DNA from: Verrucomicrobiota bacterium
Lineage (GTDB): Bacteria > Verrucomicrobiota > Verrucomicrobiia > Chthoniobacterales > Chthoniobacteraceae
Length of the DNA: 48,506 bases
Reading direction: 5' to 3'
Assembly (NCBI GenBank): GCA_003402745.1
Contig: QQND01000012.1
Location: forward strand, 1-48,506
Under the pieces are notes generated by a model. The model saw only the letters and a list, made by a program, of their open reading frames with translations. It did no database searches and was not told the origin of the DNA. Positions within the stretch are counted from its first letter, which is position 1, and each line of letters begins with the position of its first letter. A program made the position numbers and the translations under genes. Positions 16,088-25,489 of this stretch are shown here, in pieces.

Positions 16088-16900
16088 TCAGTTTGCCTGC
16101 TTTTTGGCCGGCATTTTCAGAACCTGCCCGATCTGCAGCTTCCGGGCATCTTCAATCCCGTTGAGTTTAAGCATCTCTTCGTAGTTGACCCCCATGCGCT
16201 TGGCGATCGCGACGGGGTTGTCCCCTTTGAGCACGGTGTAGGTCCTCGGCGCCGACTCCGCCGCCGTACCGGCGACCGGAAGGACCGCAGGAACGGCAGC
16301 CACGGCCTTGATTGGGACGACGGAGGGGGGCTGAGCCTTTGCCACGACCGTGGCTGAGGCTGGAACCGCCGTAGCAGCCGCCGGTGTTTTCTGAGCTGGA
16401 ATCACCGCCGAAGGGCCCACCGGGGGAGGCAGGTGGGACTGCGAATTATCCGCCTTCGCTGGTGCGGCGGTCGTTTTTGGCATGGCATTCGCAGCCGAGA
16501 TCGGAGCCGCAGAGGGGGCGGCAACCGGAACGCGGGCCACCGAAGGCTGCACCACCGGCGCGGGCTTGAGCGGCTGGGCGGCGGCTCCTGCAGCCACCGG
16601 TGCGGCGACTCCCACTCCGGGGGAGGAGGAGGGGGTCTGAACCTTGGCGGTGAGCGCTGTTCCATCCGCCTCACGGCGCTTTGCCTTGATGCTGTGGAAG
16701 GCATAGATGCCCCCAACCGCAACCAGATGCAGAACCAAAACTACGACAAAGGCCGTGGAAAGCTTCGTGGTGGGCTCCTCGTAATCGTCGTAAGCGGACT
16801 GCGTCAGACGACTGGCGTGAGCCTGCAGTTTGTTCATAGGCTTGCGTGTCTTCGCTTGGGGGACAAGCGAGTGGAGGCTCGGCAATTTTATTTTCTTCAT
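16088..16900 (-). CDS. Membrane protein with periplasmic LysM domain
   Basis: The 270-residue protein has a basic cytoplasmic tail of about 45 residues, one membrane helix (about 47-68, LSTAFVVVLVLHLVAVGGIYAF region), a low-complexity Ala/Pro/Val linker of about 145 residues, and a C-terminal LysM domain (about 218-263: YTVLKGDNPVAIAKRMGV ... LQIGQVLKMP). LysM binds GlcNAc-containing glycan strands, so the protein should span the inner membrane and touch peptidoglycan. It lies between murD and ftsW with 40- and 45-base gaps, in phase with the operon. Topology resembles FtsN (short tail, one helix, linker, peptidoglycan-binding end), with LysM in place of SPOR, but a division role is inference from position. 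Start 16900 gives a basic MKKIKLPSL tail; an internal ATG at residue 22 is possible. Confidence 0.8.
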   Translation of the reverse strand: MKKIKLPSLHSLVPQAKTRKPMNKLQAHASRLTQSAYDDYEEPTTKLSTAFVVVLVLHLVAVGGIYAFHSIKAKRREADGTALTAKVQTPSSSPGVGVAAPVAAGAAAQPLKPAPVVQPSVARVPVAAPSAAPISAANAMPKTTAAPAKADNSQSHLPPPVGPSAVIPAQKTPAAATAVPASATVVAKAQPPSVVPIKAVAAVPAVLPVAGTAAESAPRTYTVLKGDNPVAIAKRMGVNYEEMLKLNGIEDARKLQIGQVLKMPAKKQAN

Positions 16901-16940
16901 GGGCGGCGGAGCATGGATGGTGGGTTTGAATTAGAAAACG

Positions 16941-18278
16941 TTAGGAAAGTTGTTGGACTAGGGCGCGGAATTGGTTTCCCCGGTCCGCGTAGTTTTTGAA
17001 CATGTCAAAGGAAGATGTGCCCGGGCTAAACAAAACAAGATCACCAGGTTCTGCCACGTCCTGGGAAAGTACAACCGCCTCCGCAAGACTTCCCGCGCGC
17101 AGGCAGAACAAGGACGGCTCCCAGCATTTTTGGATGCGGCCCGCCATTTCTCCTATGAGAACTGCGGCACGGCACCGGGCGGCAACAAGCTCCGTGAGCG
17201 CCCCGAATTCGAACCCCTTGTCTTTGCCCCCGGCAATCAGTACGACCCGCCGAGTCTCTGAAGAAAGCGCCTTCTCCACCGCGTCGAGATTGGTCGCCTT
17301 GGAGTCATTCACGTATTCAACGCCGGCCACAGTCCCGACCACTTCGCAGCGATGTGGCAGCGCTTTGTACGCGCACAGAGACGCGCGCATTGCATCCCAG
17401 GAGAGGCCCCAGGCATGTCCGCAGGCAAGGGCAGCCATCAAGTTCTCGGCATTGTGAGACCCCCGCAACCGCGTTTCGGTGAGGCGCAGCACCGGCTCCC
17501 CGCGAAATTCAATGGTGCCGTTTTTTAGCGTGAAATCCGTCTCCTGGGAGTACGGTTCATAGGCGCTGAAGCGGAGCACCTTTGCCCTCAAAGGAGGGAG
17601 CGTGTCCCTCGCATTGATCACGGCCCAGTCTTCGGGCGACTGATTTTCAAAAACACGCACCTTGGCCCTGAAATATTCCTGCAGGGAGGCATACCGGTCC
17701 AGATGGTCGGGAGCAAAGTTGAGCCAGACTGCGATTTTGGGGCGGAACGTCTGGATCGTCTCCAGTTGAAAGGAGGAAACCTCCACGGTCAGCAGCGCCA
17801 AATTGCGGCTGTTGGAGACCTCGGAGGAAAAAGCGGGGCCGATGTTTCCGCAGGCACGTGTGGGAAACCCGGCACCGTTAAAGAGGGACTCGACGAGTTG
17901 GGTCGTCGTCGTTTTTCCGTTAGTGCCGGTGATGGCGACTACGGGACAGGCGCAGCGTTGAAATGCGGTTTCCAGCTCTCCTGTGAGGGGAACGCCTGCG
18001 CGTACGAAAGCTTGGACCTGAGGAGAGACGGGATCAATGCCGGGACTCAGGACGGCGAGACTTGTATCGGCGGGGACCTCCAGGGCAGCGAGTCCTGAGC
18101 ACAAGGGGATGCCCGCTTCGGCAAGCTGCCGGGCGCGTTCCCCCACGTTCTCAAGGGGAGCCGTATCCAAGACCGTAACGGCGACGCCTTCGGAGGCGAG
18201 CAAACGCGCAGCAGCGACACCGCTTTCACCGGCCCCGAGGACGGAAACTTTTTTGAAGTGGGCTGGAAGGGCGTTCAT
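16941..18278 (-). CDS. murD: MurD: UDP-MurNAc-L-Ala--D-Glu ligase
   Basis: MurD adds D-glutamate to UDP-MurNAc-L-alanine in the cytoplasm. The 445-residue product shows the Mur ligase plan: N-terminal Rossmann-like VSVLGAGESGVAAARLLA, the ATP loop VAITGTNGKTTTTQLVESL, the central-domain NFAPDHLDRY, and the C-terminal YVNDSKATNLDAVEKAL with the DSKATN motif specific to MurD, then VLIAGGKDKGFEF. The open frame continues 18 codons upstream, but the ATG at 18278 overlaps the mraY stop in ATGA and aligns with the family start. The LysM gene begins 40 bases after the stop. Confidence 0.95.
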   Translation of the reverse strand: MNALPAHFKKVSVLGAGESGVAAARLLASEGVAVTVLDTAPLENVGERARQLAEAGIPLCSGLAALEVPADTSLAVLSPGIDPVSPQVQAFVRAGVPLTGELETAFQRCACPVVAITGTNGKTTTTQLVESLFNGAGFPTRACGNIGPAFSSEVSNSRNLALLTVEVSSFQLETIQTFRPKIAVWLNFAPDHLDRYASLQEYFRAKVRVFENQSPEDWAVINARDTLPPLRAKVLRFSAYEPYSQETDFTLKNGTIEFRGEPVLRLTETRLRGSHNAENLMAALACGHAWGLSWDAMRASLCAYKALPHRCEVVGTVAGVEYVNDSKATNLDAVEKALSSETRRVVLIAGGKDKGFEFGALTELVAARCRAAVLIGEMAGRIQKCWEPSLFCLRAGSLAEAVVLSQDVAEPGDLVLFSPGTSSFDMFKNYADRGNQFRALVQQLS

Positions 18279-19405
18279 CGCAGCTTGAGAGTGGCGAGAC
18301 CAAGCAGAGCGAAAAGGATGCTCAGAATCCAAAACCTGACAATGACGACATTTTCAGGCCATCCCTGCAGTTCAAAATGATGGTGAATGGGTGCCATCCG
18401 GAACACACGGCGGCCTTCCCCATACATCCGGCGGGTGATTTTAAAGACAGTCCGCTGGATGAGCACGGAGGTAGCCTCGATGACAAAAACCCCGCCTATC
18501 AGGACCAGGAGCAATTCCTGTTTGCAGCAAATGGCCACCACTCCTAGAAGCCCACCAATGGCTAGGGAGCCAGTGTCCCCCATGAAGACCCGGGCGGGGT
18601 GGGCGTTGAACCAGAGAAACCCCACGGAGGCGCCTGCGAGCGCCAGGCAGACGATGGAAAGCTCCCCTGCAAAGGGGTAGTAGGGAATCTGCAAGTACTG
18701 GGCGATTTTGAGGTTCCCCGCAGCATAAGCCACCACCCCGTACGCCAAGGCGCTCGTGGCAGTGCAACCGGCGGCGAGCCCGTCAAGACCGTCGGTGAAA
18801 TTCACCGCATTGGAGGTCCCCACGATCACCAGGGCGAAAAACACGATGGTCCACCACCCCAGATTTTCAATCACAGGCGCCTTGTAAAAAGGCACGTACA
18901 AGGCGCGAGCCTGAACTTCCGTGGCTGGATTCAGGAGAAAGAAGGCCGCCACGACCGCCGCCACCGAGAACTGCCCGATGAGCTTGGTTCGCTCGCTGAC
19001 TCCCCCCGAGTTTTTCTTGGCGACTTTTAGCCAGTCATCCCAAAACCCCAGGGCGCCACACGCAATGATTGTGAAAACAAGCAGCCAGACGGCCGCGTTG
19101 TCGGGCCTGGCCCAGAGCAACGTGGAACCAATCACGGCGCCGTGGATCAGCACGCCGCCCATGGTCGGGGTTCCCGCCTTTTTGCCGTGCAGCTCAAAAA
19201 GCTTGTTTACTTCCTCTGCCGTGCGCACGGGCTGGCCGATTTTGAGCGAAATCAAACGCCGAATCACCCAGTGGCCCAGAAGAATGCAGAGCAAAAAAGC
19301 CGTCAAAGCAGCCGCCACCGCCCGGAAAGAAATATACTGGAAGACGTTGAACCCGCGCAGCCAGTCGTGCCCCCCCTCGCTCAACTTGTAGAGGTAATAC
19401 ATCAT
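18275..19405 (-). CDS. mraY: MraY: phospho-MurNAc-pentapeptide translocase
   Basis: MraY is the integral membrane enzyme that transfers phospho-MurNAc-pentapeptide from UDP to undecaprenyl phosphate, giving lipid I. The 376-residue protein has about ten membrane helices. Conserved cytoplasmic loops are visible: PTMGGVLIHG, GFWDDWLKVAKKNSGGVSER with the DD pair, NFTDGLDGLAAG (Mg2+ site), FMGDTGSLAIGG, and the HHHFELQGWPE motif near the C-terminus. It begins with two consecutive ATGs; the first overlaps the murF stop in ATGA and is taken as the start. Its own stop overlaps the murD start in the same way. Confidence 0.95.
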   Translation of the reverse strand: MMYYLYKLSEGGHDWLRGFNVFQYISFRAVAAALTAFLLCILLGHWVIRRLISLKIGQPVRTAEEVNKLFELHGKKAGTPTMGGVLIHGAVIGSTLLWARPDNAAVWLLVFTIIACGALGFWDDWLKVAKKNSGGVSERTKLIGQFSVAAVVAAFFLLNPATEVQARALYVPFYKAPVIENLGWWTIVFFALVIVGTSNAVNFTDGLDGLAAGCTATSALAYGVVAYAAGNLKIAQYLQIPYYPFAGELSIVCLALAGASVGFLWFNAHPARVFMGDTGSLAIGGLLGVVAICCKQELLLVLIGGVFVIEATSVLIQRTVFKITRRMYGEGRRVFRMAPIHHHFELQGWPENVVIVRFWILSILFALLGLATLKLR

Positions 19406-20757
19406 AGCTGTGCAACCTCCTCAATCACACGCTCCATGCGGGCTGACCGACTTCCTTTCACCAAAACAACATCCCCCGGCGTCCAAGCGTCGCGCAGCGC
19501 GGCGACCGCGCCCGCATGGTCTTCGAAGTGGGCGACGTCCTCCAGCCCGTGCCGGGCGGCTTCCTGCGAAATCCAGTCCGCCTCAGCCCCAACGGTAAGG
19601 AGCCGATCAATGCCGCTTGCCGCGGCTCGCCCGACTTCGCGGTGCCCTTCCTCCGCATAAGTTCCCAGCTCGCCCATGCGGCCCAAAACCGCAATCCGTT
19701 TCCCCGCCGAGGGCCACTGGGCCAAGGTGGCGAGAGCGGCACGCATCGAATCGGGATTGGCATTGTAAGTGTCGTCCAGAAATTGCACGCCGCGTACTGA
19801 GCGGTTCTCCATGCGCCCCTTGGTAAGAGTCATTCCTCGGAGCCCCTCTGCGGCGAGTGTCAGGGGAACGTTCAGAGCCAGAGCCGCAGCCAGAGCGAGG
19901 GCTGCGTTACGCACCATGTGAAGTCCAGGAACGCACAGCTCCACCTCGGCACGCTCGCCTTCATAGACAATTCCAAAGCGGCTGCCGCCCTCGACGGGAA
20001 GAATATCCACAGCCTGGACTTCGCCGCAGCCAATTCCCGCGGTGAGAATCTGGGCGCTTGTCATGTCCGAGATCATCGGAGTGAATGCGTCTTCAGCGCT
20101 CAAAACGACGGTTCCCTTCGCGCCGACCGCTGCGGCAAGCGCTCCCTTTTCACGAGCGATCGCCTCGCGGCTTCCCAAAAACTCAATGTGCGCCACCCCA
20201 ACGTTCGTGATGATCGCAATCTCGGGCTGCGCCAGGGCGGCAAGCGGAGCGATTTCCCCAGCGTGGTTCATCCCCATTTCAACCACGGCAATTTCATCTA
20301 AACAGCTACCGTTGAGAATCGTCAAAGGAACCCCGATGTGATTGTTTAAGTTGCCCTGGGTGCACCATCCCCGGAACGCTTGGGACAAAACTGCGAACGC
20401 AAAGTCCTTGGTGCTGGTCTTGCCACTAGAGCCAGTCACCCCGACGACTCGCGCCGGAAGCAATCGCCGGTACTCGCCCGCCAAACGCTGGAGTCCAACC
20501 AAGGTGTCGGCCACCTCCACGACAGGAAAGCCCGCCGGGCGGGCCCCACAACCGCGCTCCACCATTGCGGCGGCAGCCCCGGAAGCAGCAACGCCAGCCA
20601 TAAAATCGTGGCCGTCAAAGCGCTCGCCTCGCAAGGCGACGAACAAATCCCCACCTCTCACCTCCCTGGAATTGGTCACCACGCGCTGCACCGGACTAGA
20701 TCCTGTCTGGATCCCGCCTGTCCACTGTGCTGCCTGTTCTAGAGAGAAGGTGTCCAT
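19402..20757 (-). CDS. murF: MurF: D-Ala-D-Ala adding ligase
   Basis: MurF attaches D-Ala-D-Ala to UDP-MurNAc-tripeptide, completing the pentapeptide precursor. The 451-residue protein has the N-terminal GGDLFVALRGERFDGHDF segment, ATP loop VVGVTGSSGKTSTKDF, NNHIGVPLTIL and VVEMGMNHAGEIA, and the C-terminal FLDDTYNANPDSMRAAL motif typical of MurF, followed by RIAVLGRMGELG. The start lies two bases after the murE stop, and the stop overlaps mraY by four bases, so it sits tightly in the operon. The D-Ala-D-Ala substrate is supplied by Ddl encoded downstream in the same cluster. Confidence 0.95.
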   Translation of the reverse strand: MDTFSLEQAAQWTGGIQTGSSPVQRVVTNSREVRGGDLFVALRGERFDGHDFMAGVAASGAAAAMVERGCGARPAGFPVVEVADTLVGLQRLAGEYRRLLPARVVGVTGSSGKTSTKDFAFAVLSQAFRGWCTQGNLNNHIGVPLTILNGSCLDEIAVVEMGMNHAGEIAPLAALAQPEIAIITNVGVAHIEFLGSREAIAREKGALAAAVGAKGTVVLSAEDAFTPMISDMTSAQILTAGIGCGEVQAVDILPVEGGSRFGIVYEGERAEVELCVPGLHMVRNAALALAAALALNVPLTLAAEGLRGMTLTKGRMENRSVRGVQFLDDTYNANPDSMRAALATLAQWPSAGKRIAVLGRMGELGTYAEEGHREVGRAAASGIDRLLTVGAEADWISQEAARHGLEDVAHFEDHAGAVAALRDAWTPGDVVLVKGSRSARMERVIEEVAQL

Positions 20758-20759
20758 GG

Positions 20760-22244
20760 TCAGCGTCCAAAATCCGAGGGCAGATTCTCCAGCACGGATG
20801 CGGCGATGGCCACATCGTCAAAGGGATCTTTTTTGCCAGCCATTTCCTGAACGGTTTCGTGCCCTTTGCCCGCGATTAAAATGATGTCCCGCGGCCCCGC
20901 GCTTTCAATGGCGCGCTCAATCGCAGCCTTGCGGTCCAGCACGACTTCGTGTGTTTTACGGCGCATTCCGCCCAAAATATCCTCGATGATTTTCTCGGGC
21001 GCTTCACTGCGGGGGTTGTCGGAGGTCAGAATCGTCCAATCCGAGAGCTCTTCGGCGGCGGCCCCCATCGGGGCGCGTTTGGTGGCATCGCGATCGCCGC
21101 CGCAACCAAAAACGGTGACGAGATTGCGCGGTTGCAAGTCCCTCAACGTACGGAGGGTGTTGCGCAGCGCATCTTCCGTGTGAGCGTAATCGACGAAAAC
21201 CTTGAATGCTCTTTTGCCCGGAACCGCCTGCATCCGTCCAGGAACAGAAGGAGCCGAGGCCAGGGAGAGGACGGCAGTGCGCAGATCCACGCCCATGACG
21301 AAGGCTGCAGCCAAGGCGCCAAGCGCGTTGCTTATGTTGAACATCCCGATCAACGGTAACCGCACGAGCCAGGATCTTCCCTCCGCATCCAGTTGGAAGG
21401 TGCTGCTGTTAAAATCGGTCCGGCAATTGCTCGCACGGAAATCCGAGCGCGACCCAAAGCCGAAAGAGATGGTTTTAACGCCGTTTTGGGCCAAACGATC
21501 CAACAACTGCGCGCCGAAACGGTCGTCGGCGTTAACAATGGCGGTTCCAACCTTAAAGCGCTGGTCCCCTAAGCCAAGGAGGAATCCCGCCTTCGCTTCG
21601 AAATAGGCGTCCATCGTCCCGTGATAATCCAAATGATCTTGGGTCAGATTTGTAAACACCGCAGCGTCCACCTCAACGCCACGCACGCGCTGCTGGACGA
21701 TTGCATGGGAGCTGACTTCCATCACCGCCGCTTTGTTGCCGGCGTCCCGCATTTGAGCCAGGAGCGATTGTACTTCCCAAGCATCAGGTGTGGTGCGGGT
21801 TGCGGGCAAGATTTTGTCCCCGATTTTGTAATGCACCGTCCCCAGAAGACCGCAGCGCATTAAAGCAGAATCACAGATGTGCTGGATGAGAAACGCCATG
21901 GTGGTTTTCCCATTGGTGCCGGTCACGCAGGCGACCTTGAGTGCGTCGGAAGGTCTCCCGAACCAGGCGCAGGCCAGTTCAGAGAGGGCACGGCGGCTGT
22001 CAGCGACCTGGACCGAAACGGCAGCCCCGGTCAGCGCCTGGTTTTGGGAAACCACGGCGACAGCGCCCCGAGCGATAGCCTCTGGTATAAAAGCAGCGCC
22101 GTGAGCCTTTGTTCCTGGCAGCGCCACAAACAGGGAGCCTGCGCCTACTTTTCGGGAGTCACTGCATACGTCGGTGACCTTCACGTCGGCGGCACCCCGC
22201 ACTGAGACCGTCGCAATCTTTGACAGTAAATCACCCAACTTCAT
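20760..22244 (-). CDS. murE: MurE: meso-diaminopimelate-adding ligase
   Basis: MurE adds the third amino acid to UDP-MurNAc-L-Ala-D-Glu. The 494-residue protein has SLFVALPGTKAHGAAFIPEA, the ATP loop VACVTGTNGKTTMAFL, VMEVSSHAIVQQRVRGVEVD, NLTQDHLDYHGTMDAYF and the C-terminal VDYAHTEDALRNTL. The specificity loop reads TSDNPRSEAPEKI, the DNPR motif of meso-diaminopimelate-adding enzymes rather than the lysine type, so the cell wall should be of the A1-gamma kind. A strong ribosome site, GGAGG five bases before the ATG, is one of the few clear Shine-Dalgarno sequences in this cluster. The start also overlaps the ftsI stop in ATGA. Confidence 0.95.
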   Translation of the reverse strand: MKLGDLLSKIATVSVRGAADVKVTDVCSDSRKVGAGSLFVALPGTKAHGAAFIPEAIARGAVAVVSQNQALTGAAVSVQVADSRRALSELACAWFGRPSDALKVACVTGTNGKTTMAFLIQHICDSALMRCGLLGTVHYKIGDKILPATRTTPDAWEVQSLLAQMRDAGNKAAVMEVSSHAIVQQRVRGVEVDAAVFTNLTQDHLDYHGTMDAYFEAKAGFLLGLGDQRFKVGTAIVNADDRFGAQLLDRLAQNGVKTISFGFGSRSDFRASNCRTDFNSSTFQLDAEGRSWLVRLPLIGMFNISNALGALAAAFVMGVDLRTAVLSLASAPSVPGRMQAVPGKRAFKVFVDYAHTEDALRNTLRTLRDLQPRNLVTVFGCGGDRDATKRAPMGAAAEELSDWTILTSDNPRSEAPEKIIEDILGGMRRKTHEVVLDRKAAIERAIESAGPRDIILIAGKGHETVQEMAGKKDPFDDVAIAASVLENLPSDFGR

Positions 22245-24040
22245 CGTCTCCTCCCTTCCTCATTTTGCGCCAGCGCGCCCGACACCTTGATGAGATCAGG
22301 GTTCGGCGTTAGATTTAAGTAGCGCACAGCCCGCTGTGCGATTTTTGAAAATACGGGAGCGGCGATGTAGCCTCCATAATTCGGGGTGTTTCCGGGCACG
22401 GGATCGTCCATGAGGACCAGCGCGCAGAGTTCTGGCTTTTCCGCAGGTAAAAAACCCGCAAAAGAAACCACATAGCGTCCGTGCTCGTACCCCCCGTTGG
22501 GCGAGGTCTTTTGAGCGGTACCCGTTTTTCCAGCAACCGAAAATCCGGGAACGTGAGCCAGAGCCGCCGTGCCTTTTTTACTCACGACTTCTTTGAGCGC
22601 GTTCACCAGGGCCTCGGCGACTTCGGGCGGAACGACCTGCCGCACTTCTACCGGAGGATAGGTGGCGATAGTCTCCCCGGAGGCGGAGGTGATGGAAGAG
22701 ATGATTTGCGGGGTCATCAGCTTACCCCGGTTTGCCACGGTGCAGAGGGCGCTGACCACTTGCATCGGCGTCGCGCCAACCTCGTGGCCCATGGGGATGT
22801 GCGTGATGGAAATTTTGCTCCAGCGATGGGGCGGATGAATGATGCCGCCGATTTCGCCGGGTAACTGCACTCCGGTGCGCTCGCCAAAGCCGAAACGCCG
22901 GATATACTCGTAAAGGCGTTGATCACCGAGCATGACGCCCATTTTAGCGACGCCAATGTTGCTTGATTTTACGATTACGTCGTTGACGGTGAGGTCTCCA
23001 TAGCCGTGATGGCTGTCGTGCAGGACGGTGCCGCCATAGGAATAATGGCCGTGCTCGCAAAAAATGCTGGTGTCTGGGCGCACCAACTTGGCGTCGAGAG
23101 CAGCCGCCGTGGTGACCACCTTGAAGGTTGATCCCGGCTCGATCATGTCCATGATCGCGCGGTTTTTACGCGCCTCGTCCGCAACCCCTTCGCGCTGGTT
23201 GAGGTTGTAGTGAGGGCGGTTAACCATGGCCAGGATTTCCCCCGTGGCCGGACGCACCAGAATGCACGTGGCCATTTTCGGACGGAATTGCTTGATCGCC
23301 GCGTCCATCTCACTTTCCACGATGTCCTGAAGCACCATGTCCACGGTGAGTTTGACGGTGGCGCCGTCCCTGGCGGGCCGTTCCAAATGCCTGAACGCAG
23401 GCATCTCCTTGCCCGTCCGATCGCGCTCGGTAAACCGCACCCCGTCGTGCCCTTTAAGATAGTCGTCCATTGAGCGTTCCACGCCTTCCACCCCCTTCAG
23501 GCCGCCTTGCATCCGGCTCACAAAACCTACCACATGACACAGCATGCTGCCATTGGGATAAACCCTCACCGAGTCCTGCTCAAAAACCAGGCCCCGCAGG
23601 TTCCGTTTCGCCACCTCCTCGCGCAACGCCTCCGCCACCTGCTCGGGAACTTCCTTCTTGATGACGATGTACGGACTAGGCCCCGTCTTCCCGTCCACCC
23701 CGGTTTTTTGGCGGGCTAGGCGGTCGCGCACCTGAGCCAAAGGCAGCTCGAGATGGCGCGAAAGCACCTCCGCCATGGCGTCCGGGTGCCGGATGACGCT
23801 GGCATCGATGACCACGGTTTTCACCGGTTCATTGGAGGCAAGGGGAACGCCTTTGACGTCGGTAACCGCCCCACGGCGGGCGTAAATGGTCTGCTGCGTG
23901 GAATGCTTTTCAACCGCCAGAACTTTGTAGAAATCGGCGCGGGCAACCTGCAGGTCCACCAACCGCAGCGAGAACACGGTAAAACCGAAGGCCACGCAGG
24001 CCCCAAGACACACAGCCCGTTTTCGAGAAGAGACCGCCAT
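22241..24040 (-). CDS. ftsI: FtsI: septal penicillin-binding protein (class B transpeptidase)
   Basis: FtsI crosslinks septal peptidoglycan and works with FtsW. The 599-residue protein has a short cytoplasmic tail, one membrane helix (about 9-27), the class B dimerisation region (YARRGAVTDVKGVPLASN, about 53-70) and the transpeptidase domain with all three active-site motifs: STFK (Ser304, Lys307), SSN (359-361) and KTG (505-507). No PASTA domain is present. The end (about 575-599) has no extra domain. The ATG follows the ftsL stop directly, without any gap, and the stop overlaps murE by four bases. Its position between ftsL and murE is the usual one for the dcw cluster. Confidence 0.95.
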   Translation of the reverse strand: MAVSSRKRAVCLGACVAFGFTVFSLRLVDLQVARADFYKVLAVEKHSTQQTIYARRGAVTDVKGVPLASNEPVKTVVIDASVIRHPDAMAEVLSRHLELPLAQVRDRLARQKTGVDGKTGPSPYIVIKKEVPEQVAEALREEVAKRNLRGLVFEQDSVRVYPNGSMLCHVVGFVSRMQGGLKGVEGVERSMDDYLKGHDGVRFTERDRTGKEMPAFRHLERPARDGATVKLTVDMVLQDIVESEMDAAIKQFRPKMATCILVRPATGEILAMVNRPHYNLNQREGVADEARKNRAIMDMIEPGSTFKVVTTAAALDAKLVRPDTSIFCEHGHYSYGGTVLHDSHHGYGDLTVNDVIVKSSNIGVAKMGVMLGDQRLYEYIRRFGFGERTGVQLPGEIGGIIHPPHRWSKISITHIPMGHEVGATPMQVVSALCTVANRGKLMTPQIISSITSASGETIATYPPVEVRQVVPPEVAEALVNALKEVVSKKGTAALAHVPGFSVAGKTGTAQKTSPNGGYEHGRYVVSFAGFLPAEKPELCALVLMDDPVPGNTPNYGGYIAAPVFSKIAQRAVRYLNLTPNPDLIKVSGALAQNEEGRRR

Positions 24041-24418
24041 TTATCGTGCCGGTTGAAGATTTGAAACGGTGCGCACCTGAGATTCCCCTGCCGTGGGAAC
24101 CTTGTCCTGGAGTCGGACCACGAGGTTGTCGGTGACTGGCACGAGCTTGGCAAAAACATCCCGCTCCTGAACTTGACGCCTGCGCAGAGAGTCAAAGGAG
24201 GACAACTTGGCGATACGCGATGTGATCACTTCATCCTTGGTCTCTAAGGCCAGGAGCTCCCGCTCCAATTCCTTTTTGCGCTGTCCGTTGCGATGCACCT
24301 CGTTTTTCGCATTCACATAAAACAGAGCGCCCCCGCCCACAGTAAGCAGCAGAGTGCCGACAAGCAAAATCCGAGCAACCGGCAACAAGTTGGCATTGCG
24401 ACGACGATTTGAGGACAT
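24041..24418 (-). CDS. ftsL: FtsL-like division protein
   Basis: A 125-residue bitopic protein with a basic N-terminus, one membrane helix (about 13-34, LPVARILLVGTLLLTVGGGALF) and a periplasmic segment that is probably a coiled coil (NEVHRNGQRKKELERELLALE onward). FtsL proteins are short, poorly conserved leucine-zipper partners of FtsB and FtsQ, so the call rests on topology, length and position between rsmH and ftsI. It ends exactly where ftsI begins and starts 39 bases after rsmH. No Shine-Dalgarno sequence precedes the ATG. Confidence 0.7.
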   Translation of the reverse strand: MSSNRRRNANLLPVARILLVGTLLLTVGGGALFYVNAKNEVHRNGQRKKELERELLALETKDEVITSRIAKLSSFDSLRRRQVQERDVFAKLVPVTDNLVVRLQDKVPTAGESQVRTVSNLQPAR

Positions 24419-24457
24419 AACAAGGTGGATGGAATGAAGTTAAGAGAGGGAGAAAAA

Positions 24458-25489
24458 TTACCCCTGAGGTGGGGCGTGCGTTCTGAACCGTGCAACCAGA
24501 GGCCGCAGCAACCCCAGGCGCTCGACGACGCGCAGTTTGGCGCTCCGGGAGCGAGGGTTCCGCTGCTGCTCTTGCTCGCTGGCAACCCGCGGCTTGCCCG
24601 TGATGCGTGTGTAAATGCACTCGGGGTTTGGCTTGGGTGCGGGCCATTCGGGACGGTCCAGAGTCGGAGTTGAAAGCCGCTGGAAGACCTGCTTCGCGAT
24701 ACGGTCTTCCAAAGAATGAAAAGTAATAACGGCTAGGCGGCCTCCAGGCACAAGAAAACTGCCCAGCACTTCAAGGGTCCGCTCTAGGACTTCGAGCTCC
24801 CGGTTGACGGCGATCCGCAGCGCTTGGAAGACCCGCGTCGCGGGATGAGTGCGGCCGCGCCTGGGGGAGACCGCCTCAACAGCCGCGGCCAACTCAAGAG
24901 TGCTTTGAAACGGGTGCACCATCCGTTCTTTGGTCACTTTCAGCGCAATGCGGCGGGCATGAGGTTCCTCTCCGTACTCTCTGAACATGCGCTCCAGCTG
25001 TTCGGCGCTTGCAGTATTGACCAGATGTGCAGCTGTCACTGGCGAATCCGGATTCATCCGCATATCCAAGGGACCCTGGCGCTGAAAGGAGAACCCGCGT
25101 TCGGGCGTATCGAGTTGGTGTGAGGACACGCCCAAATCCAGCAGAAAGCCATCGACGGCCGTCAGTTTCAGTTTCGAAAGAAGTTCGGGAACAGCCCCGA
25201 AACTTGAATGGAAAGACTCGAATCGCCCGGCGAAACGGCCGTGCCGGGCGAACCGCTGCGTGACGTGGGCAATCGCCTCGGGATCTTGGTCGATCCCCAA
25301 CACTCTTGCGCCTGCCTCCAACAACAACCCCGTGTGCCCGCCGCCGCCGAGCGTGCAATCGACAAAGCATTTTCCCGGCGCAGGGTTCAACGCCTCCAAG
25401 ACCTCCGTGGGCAGCACCGGCGCATGGTAGGCGTCCCCTCCGGTCTCCCGCTGCTCCTCTTTGGTAAAGTCTTCCATGGTCGCGATCAT
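24458..25489 (-). CDS. rsmH: RsmH: 16S rRNA C1402 N4-methyltransferase
   Basis: RsmH (MraW) methylates N4 of C1402 in the decoding centre of 16S rRNA, using S-adenosylmethionine. The 343-residue product has HAPVLPTEVLEAL, the SAM loop FVDCTLGGGGHTGLLLEAG, DGFLLDLGVSSHQLD, RGFSFQRQGPLDMRMNP, the RVFQALRIAVNRELEVLE motif, and ITFHSLEDRIAKQVF, all typical. It has a short C-terminal tail rich in basic residues. The start at 25489 overlaps the mraZ stop in ATGA; an internal ATG four codons later (25477) is also possible. Its place after mraZ is the usual one. Confidence 0.95.
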   Translation of the reverse strand: MIATMEDFTKEEQRETGGDAYHAPVLPTEVLEALNPAPGKCFVDCTLGGGGHTGLLLEAGARVLGIDQDPEAIAHVTQRFARHGRFAGRFESFHSSFGAVPELLSKLKLTAVDGFLLDLGVSSHQLDTPERGFSFQRQGPLDMRMNPDSPVTAAHLVNTASAEQLERMFREYGEEPHARRIALKVTKERMVHPFQSTLELAAAVEAVSPRRGRTHPATRVFQALRIAVNRELEVLERTLEVLGSFLVPGGRLAVITFHSLEDRIAKQVFQRLSTPTLDRPEWPAPKPNPECIYTRITGKPRVASEQEQQRNPRSRSAKLRVVERLGLLRPLVARFRTHAPPQG

